A stretch of 40,906 bases of DNA, taken from contig JAZBPJ010000011.1 of NCBI GenBank assembly GCA_036351575.1, positions 1-40,906 of the forward strand. The letters run 5' to 3'. Below are positions 1-6,855 of this stretch, in pieces. Within the stretch, counting starts at the first letter, position 1, and each line of letters starts with the position of its first letter. The notes under the pieces were generated by a model. The model was not told the DNA's origin, ran no database searches, and was given only the letters and a program-made list of their open reading frames with translations. A program made the position numbers and the translations under genes. Origin of the DNA: JABDPF01 sp036351575 (GTDB taxonomy: Bacteria; Pseudomonadota; Gammaproteobacteria; Xanthomonadales; SZUA-36).

Positions 1-1404
1 GCCCTGCTGTCGGACTACGACATCAATTTCTACCTGTCCAACACGCCGAGAGAATGGTTCACCGCGCTGGCGCTGGCGGGCGTGGTCGCGGCCGCCTGGT
101 CGGTCCTGATGATCTACTTCATCTGCAGCTGGATATTCAGCCTGCCCCTGCTGCTCCTGGGCGGCCTGAAACCGCGCGCGGCGCTGGCGGCGAGCGTCGA
201 CGCCTGTCGCGGCAAGCGGCTCGATATCTTTTTTGCCCTGGTCGGCTGGCTGGTGTTCAGCATCCTGCTGGGCCTGCTGGCGTCGCTGCCGGCCGCGGCT
301 GCCTCCTGGCTGCTGATTCCGCTCGGGTCGGCCACCGTGAAAGGCCTGCTGCTGACCATGGGGCTCGTTGCCCTGCTGGGGGCGGCGGGGTCGCTGCTGG
401 CTTCCCTGCTCAGCGTCTCCGTGCTGAGCCTGCTGACCCTGCGGCTGTTCCGCGCCTACGGACTGTGGCGCATGGTGGAACTCGACCTGTACGCCCATGT
501 TGAACAGGCGACCGGCGCCGCTCCGGGCCGCAGGACATTGGCCCTGGCCCTGGTCGTCTTGCTGGCGGCGCCGATCGGTGTTACCTGGGGCCTGGTGGCG
601 CAGTTGGAATTCGACCAGGACGTCGACGTCATGGCGCACCGGGGCGCATCCCTGCACGCGCCGGAAAATACCATGGCAGCGGTAAGGGCCGCGATCGACG
701 CCGGGGCCCAATGGGTCGAAATCGACGTGCAGGAGACGGTGGACGGCGAGATCGTCGTGATTCATGACGGCGACCTCAAGCGCGTGGGCGGCGTGCCCAT
801 GGTGGTAGCCAAGAGCACGGCAAGGGAGCTCGGCTGGGTGGACGTGGGTTCCTGGTTCGACCTGGCCTACAGCGGCGAGCGCATTCCGTCGCTGCGCGAG
901 GTGCTGGAGCTGTGCAAGGACCGCATCGGCGTCAACATCGAACTGAAGTACTACGGCGGGGAACGGCGTTTCGAGCAGAGCGTGGCTGAAATCGTCGACG
1001 AGTTCGGCATGGCGGAGCAGGTAGTCGTGATGTCGCTGAGCCTGCCGGGCATTCGCAAAATGAAGCAGGTACGACCCGACTGGAAGGTCGGGCTGCTGTC
1101 ATCCGTGGCGGTGGGTGACCTGGCGCGGCTCGAGGTCGATTTCGTGGCGCTGAACGCGCGCTTCACTTCCAGGAACCTGGTCCGCCACCTGCACCGCAGC
1201 GGCATGGAAGTGATGGTGTGGACGGTCAACGATGCGCTGGGCATCTCGGTCATGGCCGGCCGCGGCGTGGATGGGATCATCACCGACGATCCCGGCCTGG
1301 CCGTGGAGATACTCGGGCAGCGCAAAGAACTCGAGGCGCACGGCCGGCTGATGCTCGGCCTGGCCGAACTGTTCGACCGGCCGTCCCTGGTCAGCGAACA
1401 ATAG
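1..1404 (+). CDS. Membrane glycerophosphodiester phosphodiesterase, 5'-truncated by the window edge
   Basis: The reading frame is open from base 1, so the true start lies upstream. The first ~200 visible residues carry about four hydrophobic segments, matching the membrane domain found on some glycerophosphoryl diester phosphodiesterases. A GDPD domain follows from about base 628. It shows MAHRGAS (catalytic His at 637-639), PENT, WVEIDVQ and VVIHDGD, the usual His, metal-binding Glu/Asp and second His of the TIM-barrel enzyme. The family hydrolyses glycerophosphodiesters to glycerol-3-phosphate and an alcohol. The membrane domain suggests action at the inner membrane, possibly on lipid-derived substrates (inference). 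The stop is 22 bases from the convergent threonine aldolase stop, and no terminator hairpin is visible between them. Confidence 0.88.
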   Translation, partial: ALLSDYDINFYLSNTPREWFTALALAGVVAAAWSVLMIYFICSWIFSLPLLLLGGLKPRAALAASVDACRGKRLDIFFALVGWLVFSILLGLLASLPAAAASWLLIPLGSATVKGLLLTMGLVALLGAAGSLLASLLSVSVLSLLTLRLFRAYGLWRMVELDLYAHVEQATGAAPGRRTLALALVVLLAAPIGVTWGLVAQLEFDQDVDVMAHRGASLHAPENTMAAVRAAIDAGAQWVEIDVQETVDGEIVVIHDGDLKRVGGVPMVVAKSTARELGWVDVGSWFDLAYSGERIPSLREVLELCKDRIGVNIELKYYGGERRFEQSVAEIVDEFGMAEQVVVMSLSLPGIRKMKQVRPDWKVGLLSSVAVGDLARLEVDFVALNARFTSRNLVRHLHRSGMEVMVWTVNDALGISVMAGRGVDGIITDDPGLAVEILGQRKELEAHGRLMLGLAELFDRPSLVSEQ

Positions 1405-1425
1405 CGCAGCCCGCGCCTCCAGCCG

Positions 1426-2460
1426 CTATATCGCGTTCAGCCTGTCGCACAGCAGGCGGGTTTCCTCGTCCGTCGTGCAGTGGCTGAAGACGAAGCGCGC
1501 CAGGTCGTCGCGGCCCGGCCACATCAGGAATTCCACGCCGCTCTCCTCAAGCGCCCTGAACCCCGCTTCGCTCCAGCTGACAAAAACCTCGTTGGCCTCG
1601 ACGGGAAATTCCAAAGAGGCCGCCGGGTGAGCCTCGACCGCGGTCGCGAATGCCGCCGCCTGGCGGTTCGCGTTGCCGGCCAGTTCCAGCCACAGTCCGT
1701 CCTCGATGTAGGCGAGCAGCTGGGCGGAGACGAAACGCATTTTGCTGAGCAGGTGACCCGAGCGCTTGCGCAGGCGCTCGATGGTGTCGATGTTCGCCCG
1801 GTCGTTGAACAGCAGCAGCGCTTCCGCGGCCAGGCAGCCGTTCTTGGTGGCGCCGAACGAAAGCATGTCGATTCCGGCCCGCCAGGTGATGTCCGCAGGC
1901 CGGCAACCCAGCCGCGCCATGGCGTTGCCGAAGCGCGCGCCGTCCATGTGGCTGACGAGGCCGTGCTCCGCGGCCACCGCGGTGATTTCCGCCACTTGCT
2001 CGGCCGCGTAGACCGTGCCGCATTCCGTGGACTGCGTCAGGCTCACCGCCGAAGCGCTGTAGCTGTGCACGCCGTGACCGGCGTTGGCCCTGATTCGGCG
2101 GCGCAGTTCACCGGCATCGATGCGCCCGTTTTCCCCGCTCACCGGAACGACACGCAGGCCGTTGCCGAAAAACTCGGGCGCGCCGCCCTCGTCGCTGTAG
2201 ATGTGCGCGTTATCCTGGCAATACACCGAACCCCAGGGCGGCGTGACCGCGGCCAGGCCGATGCTGTTGGCGGTCGTGCCGGTGCTCAGCGGAACCACGG
2301 TGGTCGGTGTTTCGAACAGTTCGCTGAAGGCCTGGTCGAGCCGGGTGGACCACTGGTCGTCGGCGTAAGCCCAGGCGGGCCCGCGGTTGGCCCGGTTGAC
2401 TGCTTCGAGCACGGCCTCGGCGGCCGGCGATTCGTTGTCGCTTCTGAAGTTGATTTTCAT
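1426..2460 (-). CDS. Threonine aldolase-family PLP enzyme (low-specificity L-threonine aldolase type)
   Basis: A 344-residue fold-type I PLP enzyme. Visible signatures are STGTTAN near residue 59 (phosphate-binding turn), AHIYSDEGG near 85 (His that stacks on the cofactor), SHMDGARFGNA at 170-180 (Asp173 to the pyridine nitrogen) and SFGATKNG with Lys206 as the Schiff-base lysine. The family cleaves L-threonine or L-allo-threonine to glycine and acetaldehyde; substrate specificity cannot be read from sequence. Length is typical. The ATG at 2458-2460 has no clear Shine-Dalgarno site, and a TATAAT lies 7 bases upstream, so the mRNA may be leaderless. The gene diverges from hrpA across a structured 492-base spacer. 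Confidence 0.85.
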   Translation of the reverse strand: MKINFRSDNESPAAEAVLEAVNRANRGPAWAYADDQWSTRLDQAFSELFETPTTVVPLSTGTTANSIGLAAVTPPWGSVYCQDNAHIYSDEGGAPEFFGNGLRVVPVSGENGRIDAGELRRRIRANAGHGVHSYSASAVSLTQSTECGTVYAAEQVAEITAVAAEHGLVSHMDGARFGNAMARLGCRPADITWRAGIDMLSFGATKNGCLAAEALLLFNDRANIDTIERLRKRSGHLLSKMRFVSAQLLAYIEDGLWLELAGNANRQAAAFATAVEAHPAASLEFPVEANEVFVSWSEAGFRALEESGVEFLMWPGRDDLARFVFSHCTTDEETRLLCDRLNAI

Positions 2461-2466
2461 TCGGCG

Positions 2467-2472
2467 ATTATA
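2467..2472 (-). promoter_or_regulatory. -10 box of the threonine aldolase gene
   Basis: The minus strand reads TATAAT ending 7 bases before the ATG, which would put the transcription start at or next to the start codon. The -35 region (TTTAAG at about 2490-2495, spacing 17) matches the consensus poorly. The perfect -10 hexamer is seen; leaderless transcription is inferred. Confidence 0.4.
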
Positions 2473-2537
2473 GAGAGATGGAGGCTCGGCTTAAATGCCC
2501 CTGGCGCCGCATTCTGCCGGATTGATACAACTGGATG

Positions 2538-2657
2538 GGTCGCGGCAACGATATTCCGTTTTCGGGGACGCTCCCTTGCGGGTACTTCCCTGTATCGCTC
2601 GAATGAGGACTTCCTGTCCTCATACGCCCCGTAAACGGAACGATCGTTACCGCGACC
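2538..2657. repeat. Long imperfect inverted repeat, about 30-base arms
   Basis: The left arm at 2538-2567 (starting GGTCGCGGCAACGAT) is the near-exact reverse complement of the right arm at 2627-2657 (ending ATCGTTACCGCGACC). The outer 15 bases pair 14 of 15, and the inner 14 bases pair 13 of 14 across a 2-base bulge on one side. The 59-base interior holds a perfect 8-base-pair hairpin (2603-2610 with 2616-2623, loop TTCCT). No coding frame with family resemblance crosses it. It could be a MITE- or REPIN-like element, or part of a structured RNA in this divergent spacer. The strand is undecided: one mismatch would be a G-U pair only on the minus-strand RNA. Confidence 0.7.
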
Positions 2658-2679
2658 TCAGGGGTGCATTTTCGACCAG

Positions 2680-2879
2680 AGCGACATGCCGCCCTGGGTC
2701 GGGCGATTTAAAAGCGCCGAGTGGACGGAACGCGAAGGGGTCGATTGGCCCGGATGGCCAATCGAGCTCTGCCGGCAACAGGGACGTGCCGTCAGAGCGG
2801 CCCCGTCTCGCGTTTCGGTCACGAGGGAAGTCCGTGAAGGACCGCTGTCCATGAGCACGGGCCAGGGCGGTTTGTCGCT
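2680..2879. other. Branched inverted-repeat region, possible structured RNA
   Basis: Outer arms 2680-2697 and 2862-2879 pair in 16 of 18 positions plus one G-U. Inside, 2721-2726 pairs with 2847-2852 and 2727-2735 with 2808-2816. GGGG at 2737-2740 pairs with CCCC at 2801-2804. That last helix encloses two adjoining hairpins: a perfect 10-base-pair stem (2741-2750/2756-2765) and a 12-base stem with one mismatch (2766-2777/2787-2798). A further hairpin fits at 2817-2843, and a 4-bp one at 2702-2718. The nesting is consistent, with no crossing pairs. Three G-U pairs exist only if the plus strand is the RNA. With the neighbouring repeat it fills most of the gene-free stretch 2461-2952. No known RNA family was recognised. 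Confidence 0.5.
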
Positions 2880-2937
2880 TTGTCGTCGAGCAGCGTCCCC
2901 GTCAACGGGGTAACAGGCACCGCGACCGTTCACAATT

Positions 2938-2943
2938 TATAAT
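2938..2943 (+). promoter_or_regulatory. -10 box of hrpA
   Basis: A perfect TATAAT ends 9 bases before the hrpA ATG at 2953. Transcription would start about 2-3 bases before the start codon, and no Shine-Dalgarno sequence is present. No convincing -35 hexamer is seen at 16-18 bases. The last copy of the CCGCGACC motif from the structured spacer lies at 2920-2927, just upstream. Confidence 0.45.
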
Positions 2944-2952
2944 GCGCGATCT

Positions 2953-5900
2953 ATGAAAGCGGCCGCCATCATTCGGGAAACCCAGGCACAGCTGGACGGC
3001 ATCATGACGGCGGACGCCGCCTGGTGCCGCAAGCGGCTGTCCACGGTTTCGCGGCAGCTGGGGCAGGGAAAAAACGTCGAAAAAGCGCTGCAGCAGGTGC
3101 TGGCCCGTTTCGCAAAATCGAAGCAGCGAGTCGAGCGGCGCTCGGCCGCCGCGCCGCAGCCGGTCTACGACCCGGGCCTGCCGATCAGCAACCACCGCGA
3201 GGAAATCCTCGAGGCCATCGCGGCGCACCAGGTCGTGATCGTGGCCGGGGAGACGGGTTCGGGCAAGACCACCCAGCTGCCCAAGATGTGCCTGCAAGGC
3301 GGTCGCGGGCTGCGCGGGCTGGTGGGCTGCACGCAGCCCCGCCGCATCGCCGCGCGCGCCATGGCCGACCGCGTGGCCGAGGAACTGGGCAGCGAACTGG
3401 GGGCGGCGGTGGGTTACCAGGTGCGTTTTCGCGAACGCAGCAGCCCGGACGGCTACATCAAGTTCATGACCGACGGCATCCTGCTGGCCGAGGCGATGAA
3501 CGACCGCTTTCTCGACGCCTACGACACGATCATCATCGACGAGGCGCACGAGCGCAGCCTGAATATCGATTTCCTGCTGGGCTACCTCAAGACCCTGCTG
3601 CCGAAACGCCCCGACCTGAAGCTGATCATCACCTCGGCCACGATCGACACGGAAAAGTTCGCTAAACATTTTTCCAACGCCCCGGTCATCGAGGTATCGG
3701 GCCGCAGCTACCCGGTCGATGTCGTTTACCAGCCGCTGTCAACGGACGGCGAACGCGAAGAACACGGCGGCCGCGATCTTTACCAGGGCATCGCGGACGC
3801 GGTTCAGCGCCTGAACCGGATCGACCCGGCGGGCGACATCCTGGTGTTTCTGTCGGGCGAACGCGAAATCCGCGAGGCGGCCGATTTCCTGCGCCGGCAG
3901 GGCGGCGCGCGCGGCATCGCCCGGACCGAGATCCTGCCGCTCTATTCGCGCCTGTCGGCGGCCGAGCAGCGCCGGGTTTTTCACCCGGCCGAGAAGCGGC
4001 GCATCATCCTCTCGACCAACGTCGCGGAAACCTCCCTGACGGTGCCGCGCATCCGTTTCGTGATCGATTCCGGACTCGCCCGGATCAGCCGCTATGGCCA
4101 CCGCAGCCGCATCCAGCGCCTGCCCATCGAGCCGGTCTCGAAAGCCAGCGCCCGCCAGCGGTCCGGACGCTGCGGGCGCCTCGGGCCGGGCACCTGCGTG
4201 CGGCTGTACGCGGAGGAGGACTTCGAGAGCCGCCCCGATTTCACCGAGCCGGAGGTCCTGCGCACCTCGCTGGCCTCGGTCATCCTGCGCATGATGGCGA
4301 TGCGGCTCGGCACGGTCGAACAATTCCCCTTTGTCGACCGCCCGGCGCCGCGCATGATCAACGACGCCTACCAGCTGCTGTTCGAACTGGGCGCGCTCGA
4401 CGAAGACCGCTCGGTGACCCCCGGCGGCCGCCGGCTGGCGCGCTGGCCGATGGACGTGCGGCTGGCGCGGATCGTCGAAGAAGGCGCGCAGCAGGGCTGT
4501 CTCGAGGACGCCATGGTGCTGGCCGCGGCGCTGAGCATCCAGGACCCGCGTGAACGGCCGCTGGAAGCGGCTTCCGCGGCGGACGAGGCGCATGGCCGCT
4601 TCAGCGATGGAAAATCGGATTTCGTCACCCTGCTGTCGCTTTGGCAGTACCTGCGAAAACTGCGCAAGTCGATTTCGGGCAACCAGTTTCGCAAGCGCTG
4701 CCGCCAGGAGTTTCTCAACTGGCAGCGCGTGCTCGAGTGGTTCGACCTGTACCAGCAGCTGCGGGACCTGGCGCGCGAGGGGCGCATGCAGCTCAGCGGC
4801 CGGCACGGCGACTACGAGGCCGTGCACCGCTGCCTGCTTTCCGGCCTGCTCAGCCACGTCGGGCTGAAACACCCGGAAGACAACAGCTATTCCGGCGTGC
4901 GCTCCCGTTCCTTCTACATCTTCCCGGGTTCGGGCCTGTTCGGCAGCAAGCCCAAGTGGCTGATGGCGGCCGAAATCGTGGAGACGACCCGGCCGTACGC
5001 CCGCATCAATGCCGTGATCCGGCCCGAGTGGGTCGAGGACGCCGGCCGTCACCTGCTCAAGCGGCACTATTTCGACCCGCACTGGTCGCGGCGCCGCGGC
5101 GCCGTCATGGCCTGGGAGCAGGTGTCGATGTACGGCCTCGTGATCGTCGAGAAACGCAGGGTCAGTTACGCGGCAATCGACCCGGCCGAATCCAGGCGGA
5201 TTTTCATCATGGAAGCCCTGGTGCGGGGAGAACTGGACACCCGCGCCGCGTTTCGCGCCCACAATGAAAAAATTCGCGCCGAGGTCGAGGCGATGGAGGC
5301 CAAGCGGCGCAAGCGTGACGTGCTGGCGGACGAACACCGCCTGTTCGACTTCTTTGACGCACGCGTGCCGCAGGACGTGAGCGGCGCAAAATCCTTTGAG
5401 CGCTGGCTCGCCGGCCTGCCCGGAAGCGAGCGGGAACTCCTGTACCTCGGTCACGACGTGCTGGTCCGGGACGATGCCGGCAGCGCGCCGCGGGAGATGT
5501 TTCCCGACAGGCTGGAGTTCGGGGGGCGGGCCTTCAGCCTGGAATACCGTTTCGACCCCGGGGCCGAGGACGACGGCGTCACGCTGACCGTGCCGCTCGA
5601 ACTGCTGAACACGCTGGAACCCGGGCGCCTGCAGTGGCTCGTGCCCGGCCTGCTGCGCGACAAGCTGACCGCGCTGATTCGCCAGCTGCCCAAACCGCTG
5701 CGCCGCTCCCTGACGCCGGCGCCGTCTTTTGCGGACGCGCTTGCCGATGCACTCCGGGGCAGGGAAAGCCAGCCCCTGCTGGACGCGGTGACTGCCGAAC
5801 TCAAGCGCATGACGGGCCTGGAGATTCCCGCGGCCGAGCTGGACGAAGCCCACATCGAGAAGCACTTCCGCTTCTGGATCAAGGTCGTCGACGCCAGGGG

Positions 5901-6840
5901 AAACTGCCTGGACCAGGGCCGCGATCTTGCCGCTCTGCAGGAACGCCACGGGCAAAAAGCACGGCGGCGGTTCATGGACCGGCAGGGCGCGCAGTACAAC
6001 CGGGACGGCGAGACGGACTGGTCTTTCGGCGCGCTTGAAACCCGCGTCAGGACCGGCAGCGGCGTCGATGCCTACCCGGCGCTGGTGGACCAGCAGGACG
6101 CCGTCGGCCTGCGCCTGTTCGATACCTGGTCGGAGGCGGTGCACGCGCATGCGGCCGGGGTCATCCGGCTGCTGCGCCTGAAGTTGCCGGACAAGCTCAA
6201 CTACCTGGCAAAAAACCACGGGATTTCCCGTGCGGCCCTGCTGGCCTGGAGCAGCATCGGCAGCCCGCCCGCCCTGGCGGCGGACCTGGTGCTGCGCGCC
6301 CTGGCCGACACGGCCGAGCACCTGGAACAGGTTCGCGACGCGCAGACGTTCGCCCGCCTGTGTGAAAAAGTTCGCGCGGGGCTGGGCCGGGCCGTGCAGT
6401 CGGATGCCCGCGTTCTGAACGAGACACTGACGCTTTACGGCACGCTCGCCGCGCGGGTTTCGGCCCTGGAAGGAACGCGCCCCGAGGCCCACCACGATAT
6501 TTCGACGCAGCTGGGCGACCTGCTGTACCCGGGTTTCCTGGCCGACCTGTTTCCCGGGCGCCTGCGCCACTACCCGCGCTACTTCAGGGCGATCGAGGAG
6601 CGCCTGCTGCAGATGAGCCAGGACCCCGGACGCGACGCGGCCCGCATGGCCGCAGTACAGCCCTGGTGGGATCGTTACCTGGCGGCGCTCGAAGGCGGGC
6701 GGGAGTACGACGAAACGCTGGACGCCTACCGCTGGCTGATCGAGGAATACCGGGTTTCCCTGTTCGCCCAGCGCCTGGGCACGCACGGCAAGGTATCCGA
6801 AAAACGGCTGGCCGATGCATGGGCCGCCTGCGCTTGTTGA
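2953..6840 (+). CDS. hrpA: ATP-dependent RNA helicase HrpA (DEAH box)
   Basis: At 1295 residues this has the length of gammaproteobacterial HrpA. It carries the Walker A GETGSGKT at residues 99-106, DEAH at 196-199, the TSAT motif near 226-229, STNVAETSLT (motif V) and a QRSGRCGR motif VI. The helicase-associated and OB-fold regions follow, then a long C-terminal domain of the kind specific to HrpA. The family unwinds RNA 3'-to-5', and E. coli HrpA acts in mRNA processing and rescue of stalled ribosomes (established knowledge). The ATG at 2953 is 9 bases after a TATAAT. The stop lies 15 bases before relA. HrpA is cytoplasmic, and nothing in the sequence suggests inactivation. Confidence 0.96.
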   Translation: MKAAAIIRETQAQLDGIMTADAAWCRKRLSTVSRQLGQGKNVEKALQQVLARFAKSKQRVERRSAAAPQPVYDPGLPISNHREEILEAIAAHQVVIVAGETGSGKTTQLPKMCLQGGRGLRGLVGCTQPRRIAARAMADRVAEELGSELGAAVGYQVRFRERSSPDGYIKFMTDGILLAEAMNDRFLDAYDTIIIDEAHERSLNIDFLLGYLKTLLPKRPDLKLIITSATIDTEKFAKHFSNAPVIEVSGRSYPVDVVYQPLSTDGEREEHGGRDLYQGIADAVQRLNRIDPAGDILVFLSGEREIREAADFLRRQGGARGIARTEILPLYSRLSAAEQRRVFHPAEKRRIILSTNVAETSLTVPRIRFVIDSGLARISRYGHRSRIQRLPIEPVSKASARQRSGRCGRLGPGTCVRLYAEEDFESRPDFTEPEVLRTSLASVILRMMAMRLGTVEQFPFVDRPAPRMINDAYQLLFELGALDEDRSVTPGGRRLARWPMDVRLARIVEEGAQQGCLEDAMVLAAALSIQDPRERPLEAASAADEAHGRFSDGKSDFVTLLSLWQYLRKLRKSISGNQFRKRCRQEFLNWQRVLEWFDLYQQLRDLAREGRMQLSGRHGDYEAVHRCLLSGLLSHVGLKHPEDNSYSGVRSRSFYIFPGSGLFGSKPKWLMAAEIVETTRPYARINAVIRPEWVEDAGRHLLKRHYFDPHWSRRRGAVMAWEQVSMYGLVIVEKRRVSYAAIDPAESRRIFIMEALVRGELDTRAAFRAHNEKIRAEVEAMEAKRRKRDVLADEHRLFDFFDARVPQDVSGAKSFERWLAGLPGSERELLYLGHDVLVRDDAGSAPREMFPDRLEFGGRAFSLEYRFDPGAEDDGVTLTVPLELLNTLEPGRLQWLVPGLLRDKLTALIRQLPKPLRRSLTPAPSFADALADALRGRESQPLLDAVTAELKRMTGLEIPAAELDEAHIEKHFRFWIKVVDARGNCLDQGRDLAALQERHGQKARRRFMDRQGAQYNRDGETDWSFGALETRVRTGSGVDAYPALVDQQDAVGLRLFDTWSEAVHAHAAGVIRLLRLKLPDKLNYLAKNHGISRAALLAWSSIGSPPALAADLVLRALADTAEHLEQVRDAQTFARLCEKVRAGLGRAVQSDARVLNETLTLYGTLAARVSALEGTRPEAHHDISTQLGDLLYPGFLADLFPGRLRHYPRYFRAIEERLLQMSQDPGRDAARMAAVQPWWDRYLAALEGGREYDETLDAYRWLIEEYRVSLFAQRLGTHGKVSEKRLADAWAACAC

Positions 6841-6846
6841 TACAAT
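6841..6846 (+). promoter_or_regulatory. Possible -10 box of relA
   Basis: TACAAT begins one base after the hrpA stop codon and ends 9 bases before the relA ATG, the same spacing as at hrpA. No good -35 hexamer is seen. If used, relA would be transcribed separately from hrpA on a nearly leaderless mRNA. Confidence 0.3.
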
Positions 6847-6855
6847 AGCGCTCCG

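Noticed and set aside
2538..2657. Integron attC site
   Set aside because: The arm ends do not match the RYYYAAC/GTTRRRY core sites, and no integrase is present.
2820..2840. GAGGGAAGTCCG, similar to the RNase P RNA GAGGAAAGTCC core
   Set aside because: No matching 3' ACAGAA core or P1 helix, and the region is too short on the plus strand for RNase P RNA.
2461..2930. Glycine riboswitch upstream of the threonine aldolase
   Set aside because: The conserved glycine-aptamer motifs are absent on the minus strand, although the spacer is structured.
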